Positions 12,360-22,750 are shown, counted from the first letter of the stretch. The stretch: DNA of 64,000 nt from AP-15 sp963774345 (GCA_963774345.1 CAVZFB010000027.1:248001-312000); one strand, 5' to 3'. Numbers and translations are program-made. Notes: generated by a model not told the origin, from the sequence alone.

Positions 12360-14498
12360 ATGATGCGGCAATTCGAGCTGGTCGAACTCGTCCGATCCTA
12401 CGATCCGAACGCGGACGAAGCCGCGCTCAACCGCGCCTATGTGTATTCGATGAAGGCGCATGGCGCACAGCTGCGCGCTTCCGGCGACCCCTATTTTTCT
12501 CATCCGGTCGAGGTGGCCGGCATCCTCGCCCAGATGAAACTCGACAGCGCCTCGATCGTCACGGGGCTATTGCATGATACGGTTGAGGACACGGTCGCGA
12601 CCCTCGACGACATCGAACGCGTGTTTGGTCCGGAGACCGCCCGGCTGGTCGACGGCGTGACCAAGCTGTCGCGGATCGAGCTGCAATCCGATCAGACCAA
12701 ACAGGCCGAGAATTTCCGCAAGCTGGTGCTGGCGATGTCCGAGGACATTCGCGTCCTTCTGGTCAAGCTGGCCGATCGTCTGCACAACATGCAGACTCTG
12801 CATTTCATCCAGAGTGACGAAAAGCGCCGGCGGATCGCGCGCGAGACGATGGACATTTACGCGCCATTGGCCGAGCGGCTCGGCATGCACCGGATGAAGG
12901 ACCAGCTCGAGGATCTCGCTTTTGCCGAGCTCTATCCCGACGCCCGCGCGAGCATCTTGGCGCGCCTCGATTTTCTGCGCGACATAGGTGCCGCCGTGGT
13001 GCCGCGGATCGAGGCCGAGCTGCAGCGCAAGCTCGCGGAAGGCGGTCTTGCCGGGACGGTAATCACCGGCCGCGAGAAGTCGCCCTATTCGATCTGGCGC
13101 AAGATGCAGAGCAAGAACGTCGCGTTCGAGCAGCTCTCGGATGTCATGGCGTTCCGGGTGCTGGTCGACGGCATCGCCGATTGCTACCACGCTCTCGGCA
13201 TTATCCACTCGGCCTATCACGTGGTTCCGGGCCGCTTCAAGGACTACATCTCAACCCCGAAACTCAACAATTACCGATCGCTGCACACCGCCGTGATCGG
13301 CCCCGAGCAGCAGCGGATCGAGGCACAGATCCGCACCCGCGAGATGCACGAGGTCGCCGAGCTCGGCGTAGCCGCGCACTGGACCTACAAGCAGGGCGCC
13401 GGTACGACCGAAGGACCGCAATACCGTTGGCTGCGCGAGCTGCTCGACATCCTCGATCACGCTTCGGGCCCCGAGGAATTTCTCGAGCACACCAAGCTCG
13501 AAATGTTTCAGGATCAGGTCTTCGCCTTCACCCCGAAGGGCGATCTGATCGCCTTGCCGCGCGGCGCCACAGCTGTCGACTTCGCCTATGCGGTTCATTC
13601 GGAGATCGGCGACACCTGCGTCGGCGCCAGGATCAACGGAAGGCTGGTGCCGCTGCGCACCCAGCTCGGCAATGGCGATCAGGTCGAGATCGTCACTTCC
13701 AAGGCGCAGCACCCGTCGCCGACCTGGGAGCGGTTCGTCGTTACGGGCAAGGCGCGCGCGCGCATCCGCCGCTTTGTCCGCACCCAGCAGCGCGCCCAAT
13801 ATCTCGATCTCGGCAAGGCAATCGTGCAAAAAGCCTTCCGCCAGGAAGGCCACGAGTTCTCCGAACGGCCGCTCGAAGGTGTGCTGAAGACCTTCAACTG
13901 CCCGGCCGTCGAGGATCTCTATGTGGCGGTCGGCCAGGGGCTGGCCACCGGGCGTGCGGTGATCAATGCCGCTTTTCCGCAGCAACAAGACGCCAAGGCC
14001 AAGGTCGTTTCCCTGGCGCGCGCCCGGCGCAAGGTTGGATACAACGACACCGCGGTGGCGATCCGCGGCCTGATCCCTGGCATGGCACTGCATTTCGCCG
14101 GTTGCTGCCATCCGCTGCCAGGCGATCGGATCGTCGGCATCGTGACCACCGGCAAGGGGGTGACGATCCACACCATCGATTGCGACACCCTGGAGAACTT
14201 TGCCGAGACACCGGAACGCTGGCTCGATGTCGCCTGGAGCAGCAGCGAGGCCGATGCGATCCATGTCGGCCGGCTCAACGTGATGATCGCCAACGAGCCC
14301 GGCAATCTCGGCAGCCTTACGACGGTGATCGGAAAGCAGGGCGGAAACATCAGCAATTTGAAGATTACCAACCGCTCGTCCGACTTTTTCGAGATCATGC
14401 TCGATATCGAAGTCGCCGACGTGAAGCATTTGACGACGATCGTCGCCGCGTTGCGCGCCAACCCGGTTATCAACTCGGTCGAGCGGGCGCGCGGCTGA
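12360..14498 (+). CDS. rsh: Bifunctional (p)ppGpp synthetase/hydrolase (RelA/SpoT homologue)
   Basis: About 712 residues with the full RSH order: an HD hydrolase domain (SHPVEVAG, GLLHDTVEDT), a synthetase domain (GRFKDYISTP, NYRSLHTAV), TGS (VFAFTPKGDLIALPRGATAVDFAYAVHS in outline) and a C-terminal ACT domain. The RFKD motif instead of EXDD marks the bifunctional SpoT/Rel class, so it should both make and degrade the stringent-response alarmone. ATG 12360 is preferred over GTG 12351; homologues begin close to MRQFEL. It follows rpoZ by 112 bases. The pdxJ gene often found next is absent. Confidence 0.95.
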   Translation: MMRQFELVELVRSYDPNADEAALNRAYVYSMKAHGAQLRASGDPYFSHPVEVAGILAQMKLDSASIVTGLLHDTVEDTVATLDDIERVFGPETARLVDGVTKLSRIELQSDQTKQAENFRKLVLAMSEDIRVLLVKLADRLHNMQTLHFIQSDEKRRRIARETMDIYAPLAERLGMHRMKDQLEDLAFAELYPDARASILARLDFLRDIGAAVVPRIEAELQRKLAEGGLAGTVITGREKSPYSIWRKMQSKNVAFEQLSDVMAFRVLVDGIADCYHALGIIHSAYHVVPGRFKDYISTPKLNNYRSLHTAVIGPEQQRIEAQIRTREMHEVAELGVAAHWTYKQGAGTTEGPQYRWLRELLDILDHASGPEEFLEHTKLEMFQDQVFAFTPKGDLIALPRGATAVDFAYAVHSEIGDTCVGARINGRLVPLRTQLGNGDQVEIVTSKAQHPSPTWERFVVTGKARARIRRFVRTQQRAQYLDLGKAIVQKAFRQEGHEFSERPLEGVLKTFNCPAVEDLYVAVGQGLATGRAVINAAFPQQQDAKAKVVSLARARRKVGYNDTAVAIRGLIPGMALHFAGCCHPLPGDRIVGIVTTGKGVTIHTIDCDTLENFAETPERWLDVAWSSSEADAIHVGRLNVMIANEPGNLGSLTTVIGKQGGNISNLKITNRSSDFFEIMLDIEVADVKHLTTIVAALRANPVINSVERARG

Positions 14499-14563
14499 CG
14501 GTGGCGCTCCGCGATCAAGACCAACAGCCCGGCGGACGATCTGGGCGAAGAGAGCCCGATTTG

Positions 14564-14972
14564 ATGATTCTCGGTCTCGGCAGCGACCTGATCGACATCC
14601 GCCGGATCGAGCGCACGATCGCAGCGCTTCGGCGACCGCTTTCTCGACCGGGTGTTCACCGAAGAGGAACGCGCCAAATGCGATCCGCGCGCCAGCCGCG
14701 CGGCAAGTTATGCGCGAAGATTTGCCGCCAAGGAGGCCTGCGCCAAGGCGCTCGGCACCGGCTTTCGCCGCGGTGTGTTCTGGCGCGATCTGGGGGTGGT
14801 AAACTTGGCCTCGGGCCGGCCGACGATGTGGCTGACCGGCGGGGCACGGCGCCGGCTCGGCGAGATCACGCCGGAGGGGATGGTGGCGCGGCTCGACCTC
14901 ACCCTGACCGACGAGCCGCCGCTCGCCCAGGCAGTGGTGATCATCACCGCGATCCCGGCCTCGGGCGGCTGA
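14564..14972 (+). CDS. acpS: Holo-[acyl-carrier-protein] synthase, frameshifted
   Basis: About 136 residues. It attaches 4'-phosphopantetheine from CoA to acyl carrier protein. The start MILGLGSDLIDIRRIERTIA carries the Mg-binding Asp8. The frame is lost near 14625 and resumes as FGDRFLDRVFTEEE, followed by the conserved FAAKEACAKALGTGF. One extra base explains the break. AcpS is essential, so a sequence error is likelier than a pseudogene. It sits directly before lepB and rnc. Confidence 0.88.
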
Positions 14973-15076
14973 TTGCGAAAAATATTCGCTGCGCCGCCTC
15001 TGCTGCGGCAGCGCGCTTGACTTACGGCAGCACGCTAGGCTTGATCCAGCGCCATCTAAGCCCGCCAAGGCACATC

Positions 15077-15876
15077 ATGAAAACCAATACCGCACACAAG
15101 GTAATAGCAAAGAGGAAATCGTCGGGCGGCGTCGTCGATACGATAAAGACTATCGTCTACGCCGTTCTTATCGCCTTGGTGGTCCGGACGGTCGCGTATG
15201 AGCCGTTTAACATCCCGTCGGGCTCGATGATTCCGACTCTATTGGTCGGAGATTATTTGTTTGTGTCGAAATTCTCATACGGCTATAGCCGGTTTTCGCT
15301 GCCATTCGGGTTGCCGCTGTTTTCCGGGCGGATCTTCTCTCATCCCCCCGAACGCGGCGACGTCGTGGTTTTCAAAGCTGCCGACAAACAATTCGACCGA
15401 CTACATCAAACGGGTCATCGGCCTTCCCGGCGACACCATCCAGATGAAGAACGGCATACTTTACATCAATGACAAGGCCGTGCCGCGCAAGCCGATCGAG
15501 GATTATCTCAACCAGGAAAGCGACGGTGCGGTCATCCCGATGAAACAGTTTATCGAAACCTTGCCGAATGGACGACAACACAGGATTATCAAGAAAGGTA
15601 ATAGCGACCAACTCGATAATACACAGGTATACCGTGTTCCGCCGGACAAGTATTTTATGATGGGAGACAACCGCGACAACTCCGCCGACAGCCGTGTGCC
15701 TTTGGATGTGTCAAGGGCAGCCCGACTGCGAAGTCCACTACTATGTGCCGGCGGAAAATCTGATCGGCAAGGCGCGATTCATATTTTTCTCGACCGACGG
15801 ATCGACACGTTGGTGGGAACTCTGGAAATGGCCGTTCGCGATCCGATACGGTCGGCTGTTCGAGGGCGTCGATTAG
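15077..15876 (+). CDS. lepB: Signal peptidase I, frameshifted twice
   Basis: About 266 residues. One N-terminal membrane segment (IKTIVYAVLIALVVRTVAYEP) precedes the catalytic Ser in SGSMIPTLLVGDY and the general-base Lys in KRVIGLPGD; MMGDNRDNS and a C-terminal RFIFFSTDGS are also typical. It removes signal peptides at the outer face of the inner membrane. The frame shifts by one base near 15378 (AAAG for AAG) and again near 15712. The enzyme is essential and all motifs survive, so I take both as sequence errors. It is followed 2 bases later by rnc. Confidence 0.9.
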
Positions 15877-15878
15877 CG

Positions 15879-16662
15879 ATGCCGCACGAGGATAGCGGCG
15901 AGGTCGGATCGTACCAGGATCCCGCCGCTTTCATCCGACATGCGGATGTGTCCAACAATCTCTCCGAGGTGCTCGGGCACGAGTTTGCCCGCCCGGAGCT
16001 TCTGGCGGAGGCTCTGACCCACCCGAGCGCGCTCGTTCGAGAGCGGCGGCGCAGCCGGCGCGCGACACCAGCAAGCCGCGGGTACGACCGCCTCGAGTTT
16101 CTCGGTGACCGGGTGTTAGGCCTAGTCGTCGCCGATCTCCTTTGGCGGCGTTTCGAGAGCGAGCCCGAGGGTCTCGCTGACCCGCCGGCATACCCATCTG
16201 GTGCGCCGCGAAACCCTGGCGCGGGTCGCCGAGCGGATCGGGCTCGGGCGCCATCTGGTCTTTTCGCAGGCCGAGTTCTCCGCTGGCGCCGCCGCCAATC
16301 CCGGGATCCTCGCTGACGCGTGCGAGGCGGTTATCGCCGCAATATATCTCGACGGCGGACTCGCCGCAGCGGAGAGCTTTGTCCTGCGCTGGTGGGAACC
16401 GTTGATCGCCGAAATGGAAGGCCCGCCGCGCGATCCGAAGACCGCATTGCAGGAATGGGCGCAGGCGCGCGGCAAGGGCCTGCCGCTCTATGAGCTGGTG
16501 GCGACCAGCGGCCCGGATCACGCGCCGCGCTTCACCGTGGCGGCAACTGTGGCCGGGAGCGGCAGCGCCACCGCGACTGCCTCGTCTAAACGCACGGCCG
16601 AAGCCGGGGCGGCGGCGGCGCTGCTCGAACTGGTAGCGCCACAGACACTTAAGGGCACCTAG
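15879..16662 (+). CDS. rnc: Ribonuclease III, frameshifted
   Basis: About 260 residues. The RNase III signature YDRLEFLGDRVLGLVVAD holds the catalytic Glu and Asp, with the second acidic patch in DACEAVIAAIYLDGG. A dsRNA-binding domain follows (KTALQEWAQARGKGLP... KRTAEAGAAAALLE). It processes rRNA precursors and cleaves double-stranded RNA. A one-base insertion near 16164 breaks the frame; removing it restores SLTRRHTHLVRRETLA. era, usually next, is missing. Confidence 0.9.
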
Positions 16663-16675
16663 GAAGGAGGCGGTG

Positions 16676-17744
16676 ATGGCCGCAGGGATCGACGAAGGAC
16701 TGGCGGCATTCGACGTGCCACGGGCCGCGGTCGAGCCGCTGCTGCGTTCGTTGCGCATGGTCAACACCGCGGCCGATGCGCTCTTTTACGATGTCGGCGT
16801 GCTGTGGCAGCAGCTGTTTGCACGCGGGATCAGGGTCAGCACCGCGATTGACCCGGCGGCCGCGGGGCGCGGGCAGACCGCCGCGCTCCGGACGATGCCC
16901 GCAGATGTCGTCAACCTCAGCGCCCTGACCGATCCCGAGGGCGTGATTTTGGTGGTCGACGCTCAACACGCGCCGTTCATCGAGCGCTACGCCGATGTCC
17001 GCGATTTCCTGAAGAGCTGGGCTCCAATTCGCTGGCTCCGAGGTGGGCGGTTCGGGTGCGCCCTTGACGTTCGCGGTGAAGACGGTTTCGGTTACCGGGG
17101 TCGGCAGTTCGGCGCTCGGCTCGGCCGCCTTCGCCTGGAACGTGTCGGAAGCGCTCGGCGAGCCGGTGGCGGCGATCGTGCCAGGCTATGGGCTGGCCGA
17201 CATCATCCCGCAGGCGCTGAGCGGCTTCTTCGGCTACGGCTTGGCTGATTACCTCCGCGAACTCGGCGAACAGGCTCTGGCGCTGATGGCGCCGCAGATG
17301 GCAGTAATCGGGCGCCGTCTTTCGCGATCGATCCCGGAGCGCACGTCGCCGATCGACAGCGAGGGCTCGGCGTTTCGCCGCGGCAGCCCCGAATCCGACA
17401 TCTTGCACGCGATTCTTGAGCACGCGCCGCAGATCACCCGCCTTTATGGCCACAGCAAGGGTTCGCTATGCATCGGCAATGCGATTGCCGGTCTTCACCC
17501 GGATCGGGCGAAAGCGCTTGAGGTCACCACCTTTTCGGCCGTTATCCAGGAGGAATCTCCCGCCCGGTTCGCACAGATCCTTGGCCGCATCGACCCGCTC
17601 GGCCAGCTCAATTCCTGGGGTAATTTGCCGGAGCGCTGGATCGAGGCGTGGCACAGCACCAACACGATGCTGCCGTTGACGGTCCCGGTATCAAAGCTGA
17701 CAGCGGAAGGACTGCAATCGGCCCCGCACCCAGTGCCGGGCTAG
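16676..17744 (+). CDS. Putative alpha/beta-hydrolase fold protein, frameshifted
   Basis: About 355 residues in two frames with a one-base shift between about 17020 and 17045. The second part contains LYGHSKGSLCIGNAIAG, a GxSxG nucleophile elbow in the right context for an alpha/beta hydrolase (lipase-like), and IPGLNSWGNLPERW-like residues further on. The N-terminal 120 residues (AAFDVPRAAVEPLLRSLR) are not recognised. AAGGAGG lies 5 bases before ATG 16676. The substrate is unknown. The stop overlaps the end of the convergent CopD-fusion gene by 4 bases. Confidence 0.55.
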
Positions 17745-19703
17745 TGAGCATGACCCGCATGGCTGATCGGCGCGGCTGGAAATTGCGCGACCCGGGCAGC
17801 GGCGGCGGCGAGTGCCGCGGTATCCGGCGGCGCGTCGGGGATGCTGCGTGTCCAGCGGGCGCGAAGATCGCCCGCCCGGTCGAGCAGCAGATCGGTCTCG
17901 CCGCCGTCGTCGCCGGCGCGGAACAGTGCCAGAGTGGTCGCGACACCGGCCGAGACACCGACGAGCGGCGCGGAGGCTTCCGTTTCGAGAGGCATCGAGG
18001 CGGGAGCGAGATCGACCGCCAGGATTCTTAGGCTGGCCGCGATTTGCTTTTGCTCCACTGCGAGCTGCGCCAAACGTGCCGCGGGCGGGGGGCCGCTAAA
18101 CAGCGCGAGCAGGGCCGGCCCGGTTTCCAGAATGCCGCTCAAGGTCAGCTGCTGGCCGTCCGCTTCGAAGGCGAAATCGGGGATCGTGGAAGTGGCGGCG
18201 GTCGAGACCTGCGGCCCGACCTGACGAGCCAGGGCGCCGGCGGCACGGGCGCGGATGAAGTTGATCACGTCCCACCGGTCGGCTGGGCTCATGATCCCTG
18301 CGAAGCCGGGCATGACACCGTTGCCGCGGCCGTTGCTGACCCACCAGAAGAGATCGCCGGGAGTATGCGCGAACAAATGCGGCGCAGTTAGATCTGCCGG
18401 GCGCACGGTCAAACCGGCTGCAGCGGGACCCGCACCCTTGCCGTCCACTCCATGGCAGAGGGCGCAGTTTTCGGCATACAGACGCGTGCCGTGCTCAACC
18501 GAGGCGCTCGCGTACGGCGCGGCCGGGGCGTAGAAGCTCGTCGGATAGGCGGGCTCGATCGCCGGTCGCGCTACCAGCGCGCCTAGCGCGACGCAAGTCG
18601 CGAGCCCGCTCCACGCCGCCATCATCGCTCGATAGCGCCCGGCGGCGGCCGTGGCCACGCCGGTGATCGACCAAGATGGCCGCGAGCGCTGTCAGGATCG
18701 CCAACAGCCATCTGTGGCCGGCCGGCCAGCGCGCCAAGCTCGAGCCGAAACGGCAATGGCCAGCCAGGTTCGGTGTGGAGCCCCGGCGGCAGGATGCCGA
18801 GGATTGCGACGATGCCTAGAACAAAAAGGCCGAGACCGGCCTCGATCAGCGCGTTGCGCCGCAGATGGACGAGTGCGCCCTCGATCAGCGGCCGACGTCC
18901 GACCGATGCCCCAGCCAGACGCGGCGTCATGCGCAGCAAATTGACCGCGGCAATCGTAACCATCGTCACAAAAATGGCGATCTTCGCGAGCGAGCAGGCG
19001 ACCGTATCCGGTACCGATCAAAGCCGGAACGGTGCCGGCGAGAAACCAGGTGTTGACGAGCCCGGCCGGTAAACAGAATCACGACGCTGATCGCCGCCAG
19101 GACCGAAAATCGCACCACCGCCCGCCGGGCTACTGCCGCCGCGCAGGCGTCGTCACTGCGGCGGATTTCGGCCAACAGCAGTGCGAGTGGAATTAGCGAG
19201 CCGACCCAGGCGCCCGCGGCGACGAGATGAAGCATATCGGCGACGAGATGCAGCTCGCCGGGCCGGCCAGGCGTCGCCCCGCCGTGACCAGCCCAAGCGA
19301 GGGATGCGAGCATTGCGGCGGCAAACGTAAGCCCACTCCAGCGCCACAACCACCGGCGCCAGCCCTCCGGAATCAGCAGCAAAACCGCCAAAAGCACGGC
19401 AAGAACAAATCGTAAGACCCAGATTTGCCCGAACCGGGTGCGGGTCATCACCGTCGCCACCGGCCCTCGCGCCAGGCTGGCGGCGATCGGCTGACCGCTC
19501 ATTTGCGCTGAGAGAAATAGCAGCCAGGCGCCGCCCGAAAGCAGCGCCAGCGCGAGGCTTGCCCACGCGAGCACCAAGAGCTGACGGTGCAGCCTCGGCG
19601 ACGCCTCCGAGCCGGCGATAAAGCAGAGGAAGGCGAAGACCCCCGCCAGCGATATCGTCGAGGCGTAGTGAACGGCACGCGCCGCGATCAGGAAGCTTTC
19701 CAT
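17741..19703 (-). CDS. CopD - cytochrome c - Sco-like fusion, frameshifted
   Basis: Five frames join into one protein of about 650 residues. The N-terminal half is a CopD-type copper-resistance membrane domain with many helices (SLAGVFAFLCFIAGSEA; HLVADMLHLVAAGAWVGSL). A class I cytochrome c domain follows, with the heme motif CALCH and axial-Met region NGVMPGFAGIM. A thioredoxin/Sco-like domain (IPDFAFEADGQQLTLSG... LRILAVDL) comes last, without any CxxxC metal site, and the protein ends in a His tail (SHAGHAH). Frame changes near 19063, 18990, 18720 and 18668 are each one extra base. Separate genes instead of one fusion remain possible. It follows copC, so periplasmic copper handling or import is inferred. 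Confidence 0.65.
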
Positions 19704-19748
19704 CGCCTCGTTCGCTCCCCATTGCCTTGCGCTAGCAACCCAAGGCGC

Positions 19749-20126
19749 TCATCCGCCACCGACCGTGAAGATGAAGTGCCCCGTGGTCGTATGGGTGTCG
19801 ACGGAGAGGGCGTGCCAGGCGACGGTGTAGGTGCCTGGCGGCAGCTTCTTCAGCGGCACCCGCAGTTCGGTCGGATCTTTCGCATCTACCTGAGCCGGAC
19901 CCGTATCGACGGGGTTGCCGGCTTGGTCGGTCACCGTCGCCGTGGTGAAGGCCGGTTCCAGCTGCTGCGTAAACCACATCGTCACGGTGGCCGGGGCCGT
20001 CGGCACTGAACTGCCGACCGCCGGGCTGGCATGGTCGAGAAAGGCGTGGGCATGCACGGTGACAGCCCCGCGGGTGACAGCGACGGCAAGGACCGCGGCT
20101 GCCACAATCATCCGCCGGTTCACCAT
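19749..20126 (-). CDS. copC: Periplasmic copper-binding protein CopC
   Basis: 125 residues. A signal peptide (MVNRRMIVAAAVLAVAVTRG...) releases a mature protein starting HAHAFLDHASPAVG, the Cu(II)-binding N-terminal His of CopC. YTVAWHALSVDTHTTTGHFIFTV is the conserved C-terminal region with further His ligands. CopC binds copper in the periplasm and partners with CopD, which lies 45 bases downstream. Its start overlaps the upstream gene's stop by 7 bases, so translation is probably coupled. Confidence 0.92.
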   Translation of the reverse strand: MVNRRMIVAAAVLAVAVTRGAVTVHAHAFLDHASPAVGSSVPTAPATVTMWFTQQLEPAFTTATVTDQAGNPVDTGPAQVDAKDPTELRVPLKKLPPGTYTVAWHALSVDTHTTTGHFIFTVGGG

Positions 20127-21035
20127 TGGGAGATCGGCCTTCCAATGCTGTTGGGGAACAGATCGTCGAGATAGAAATGCAGCTGCACGACGCCGCCTAT
20201 CCCGTGCCCCGACAGACTGTTGGTCGGAATGATCATCTCCGCGCCGACCTGGAAATATTGCCCTGCCCAGATGACCCCGGGCTGCACCGTCCCGGTGGTC
20301 ATGCCGGTCTGGCCGCGATTGAGCGGCGTGGTCAGCGCGAACTCGATCAGCGGGATCAGGCGGTTGAACGGCGGTCCCAGCCCGATGTCTTTGACCTGGC
20401 TCTGCAGATACGGAATGCTGTATTCGATCGCGAAGCCGTAGTTGAAATTGTTCGGGTTGGGCACGCCGTTGCTTTCGCGTCTCGGTCGGAAAGTCGAAGC
20501 TCAGATTGCCGGTCAGGGCGAACGGGCGCAGCCAGCCCACTGAATTGGGCAGATCGCCAAAACCTTTGCCGAAGTCGAAGGTCGGCGAGATTGTGGTGAA
20601 GGCGGGCGCGCCCACGGCCTGGACTCGTCCGGTATTTCCCCAGTTCACATCGAGCCCGGCGAGAGCCATGGCCTCATGCGGCCCGTTGATAAACAGCTGG
20701 TATTGCGTTCCGGTGTCGAGGCCGCCGAATCCGGTTGCCGTGGGAGCGCCGGAATCCTCGATGTGCTGCCACTCGGTACCGATCGTGAAATCCCATTTGG
20801 GGGTGATGAGCATCGACAGATCGGTACCGACGTCGAGCTCGCGCGAGCCGTCGCTCTGGGTCGGGTTGAGGGTGACGGTCGGCAAGGACATCTCGTCGGC
20901 GACGAATGGGTCGTCGGTCAGGATCGTGGCCGGAAAAAAGCGGTCGCCGGCAAAACCGTGCGCCATCGCCTCGGCACGCGGCAGCAGCGCCGCTACGGTC
21001 GCGGCGACAAGGCCGCGGCAAAATAGGCGGTTCAT
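20120..21035 (-). CDS. Exported outer-membrane-like protein of the copper locus, frameshifted
   Basis: About 304 residues with a signal peptide (MNRLFCRGLVAATVAALL...). The mature part alternates polar and hydrophobic residues with many aromatic beta-strand ends (YQLFINGPHEAMALAGLDV; GFAIEYSIPYLQSQVKDIGLG), as in an outer-membrane barrel. A one-base insertion near 20468 splits it. I do not recognise a named family. It lies directly upstream of, and overlaps, copC. A role in copper passage or sensing at the outer membrane is inference only. Confidence 0.55.
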
Positions 21036-21097
21036 GATCGTGCTCCCAAAGAATCGCGGAGTACCGGATCGCCGCGATGCGGTTCCGGCGAGTTCGG

Positions 21098-21544
21098 CTA
21101 TGTGGTCGGGTCAGCCGATGCGATCGGGGGAGCGCGGGAGCGGTAGGCGGTTACAGGCGCGCCGAGCGGTTCGCTGGCGATCGCTGTGAGCAGGATCGGA
21201 GTCTCGACGCGGATCGGAACCGACAGCGGGGCGGTGGCGGCCGGGGCGAAGCCGGCGAGGGTGCCGAGAGAACTGCAGACCGCGCAATCCGGATGATGGT
21301 GTTCACCGCGACCGCCGGTCTTGCCGCTTGATGGGGCGTCTTCGTCGTTATGCCCGGTTACCAGCGTCAGCAACCGCCAGGTGAAATCATGCTCGGCGGG
21401 GCTCGAACCTTCCCGGTGTGTTGTGGTTTCTAAGGTGTGGGCGAGGTCGAAGGCGAGATGAATAGGGACGAGCGCGTCGAGGCTCAGCGCGATCACGCCG
21501 AGCCAGGCAGCGATGGCCCCGAGCTTCAGCCGATTTGGCTGCAT
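21098..21544 (-). CDS. DUF2946-like small exported protein
   Basis: 148 residues from ATG 21544 (a further in-frame ATG lies at 21574). A hydrophobic N-terminal segment (IAAWLGVIALSLDALVPIHLAF) is followed by a His-rich HHHPDCAVCSSLG and a C-terminal RSRAPPIA. The Cys/His motif and the terminal RAPP are features of DUF2946 proteins, which occur beside copper and TonB genes. It is divergent from zur and upstream of the copper block, so metal-responsive control is plausible. Function unknown. Confidence 0.6.
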   Translation of the reverse strand: MQPNRLKLGAIAAWLGVIALSLDALVPIHLAFDLAHTLETTTHREGSSPAEHDFTWRLLTLVTGHNDEDAPSSGKTGGRGEHHHPDCAVCSSLGTLAGFAPAATAPLSVPIRVETPILLTAIASEPLGAPVTAYRSRAPPIASADPTT

Positions 21545-21707
21545 GGCAACCCGTCCCCCGACAGGCGCACGCATCCGCGGGCGCCTGCGACCGAGATTAA
21601 GGAGCGGCCGATAACTTGTCTATGCCGTGCCGCTTGTTGCTTACCGGCGGCGAGATACCGTAACGTGGCCAGGATCGGCGAACGCCGAGCGAGGCGCAGG
21701 GAGACCT

Positions 21708-22163
21708 GTGGTGAGGTCCCGGGACATCGAGCGTGCGCTGGCGCGGGCGCAACAAATCTGCACGAGCCGGGGGGTGCGATTGACCCCGGTGCGCCGGAGA
21801 GTGCTGCAACTGATCCTGGCCGCCGACCAGCCGATCGGCGCCTATGCGCTGCTCGCCGAGCTGCAACGCGAGCGCGGCAAGCTCGGTCCGCCGACGGTGT
21901 ATCGCGCCCTCGACTTCCTGCTCGCAGCCAAGCTAATCCACAAGATCGAGAGCGTCAGCGCCTTTATCGCCTGCGGCGATGTCGAGCATCCGCACGAAAG
22001 CCAGTTCATGATCTGCGATGACTGCGGCGCGACCGAGGAGATCCGGGACGAGGAGATCGTCGCGACCCTGCACCGGCTCGGCGAATGTCGGGGCTTCGCC
22101 GTCGCCCGGCAAGTGATCGAGGCGCGCGGCCTCTGCCCCGCCTGCCGCGCCGCGCACCGTTGA
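21708..22163 (+). CDS. zur: Fur-family zinc uptake regulator
   Basis: 151 residues. A winged-helix DNA-binding domain (TPVRRRVLQLILAADQPIG... PPTVYRALDFLLAAKLIHKIES) is followed by a metal-binding dimer domain with CDDCGA and CPACR, the structural zinc cysteines. LIHKIESVSAFIAC is closer to Zur than to Fur. It normally represses zinc uptake genes when zinc is plentiful. The start is taken as GTG 21708, with AGGGAGA 6 to 8 bases upstream; GTG 21711 is equally possible. No clear Zur box was found in the spacer towards the DUF2946-like gene. Confidence 0.88.
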   Translation: MVRSRDIERALARAQQICTSRGVRLTPVRRRVLQLILAADQPIGAYALLAELQRERGKLGPPTVYRALDFLLAAKLIHKIESVSAFIACGDVEHPHESQFMICDDCGATEEIRDEEIVATLHRLGECRGFAVARQVIEARGLCPACRAAHR

Positions 22164-22550
22164 CTGCCCGGGACGGGCGCCCGCGGTCTCAGCCGATCCG
22201 CTCCGGCGCTGCCGTCCACCGTCAGCGCGAGGCCGGCGATGGAATCCGCAGCGGACGCGCCTCAAACCCCATGTTCGCCGGGAGCCTCCTGCTCCGCGGT
22301 TTGCTGCTCCTGCAGCAAATCAGCAACGACGTAGCGAACTTTTCCGGCACGATTTCGGCTAGAGCCGATCCCGCCACCCCCACAAAATTGCCGTTCCGTG
22401 ACGATTTACGCGAACCGGCACCTTCTACTCCTTATCCCGATTATGCAGGGTAGTTCTTTATCCGGATTATGCTGAAATGTCAAGATAACTTGTGGTTATC
22501 ACAATAAACTATGTGGCTTCGGCAACATACGATTACCGTCAGCCGTGCAC
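22164..22550. other. Intergenic stretch without a recognised gene
   Basis: 387 bases after zur. Open frames here are short and lack ribosome sites. The right half (22440-22540) is AT-richer than the surroundings and may hold control signals, but I can identify none. Confidence 0.5.
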
Positions 22551-22658
22551 CTATCCCTGCGCCCTGGTTCGCTGCCGCCGCCGCTTGGCCTTCAGCTTAG
22601 CCTTGTGCCGGGCCGCGCGCTCACGGGTTCGTGGTTGCCGAACTATTGCTCTCTTCAT
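22551..22658 (-). CDS. Small, very basic 35-residue protein
   Basis: An ATG at 22658 with GAAGG about 6 bases upstream opens a frame of 35 residues starting MKRAIVRQPRTRERAARHKA and ending in an Arg/Lys run. About half the residues are Arg or Lys, with AKLKAK spacing, which suggests nucleic-acid or ribosome binding. It is too short for normal gene callers. No family is recognised; the ribosome site and the amphipathic pattern argue that it is real. Confidence 0.5.
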   Translation of the reverse strand: MKRAIVRQPRTRERAARHKAKLKAKRRRQRTRAQG

Positions 22659-22750
22659 GGCGCCTTCGTGTCCTCGCTTATGCATTTACGACCCCGCCGC
22701 GGACGTTAGGCCTGGATTAGACTCAACCGCCCTTCGCGATCTCAAAAAAC

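Noticed and set aside
12567..15068. Long open frames on the minus strand opposite rsh and acpS (up to 605 codons)
   Set aside because: GC-rich shadow frames of well-identified plus-strand genes, with no recognisable domains.
22281..22453. Short plus-strand frame after zur
   Set aside because: No ribosome site, no conserved features, and composition typical of noncoding DNA.
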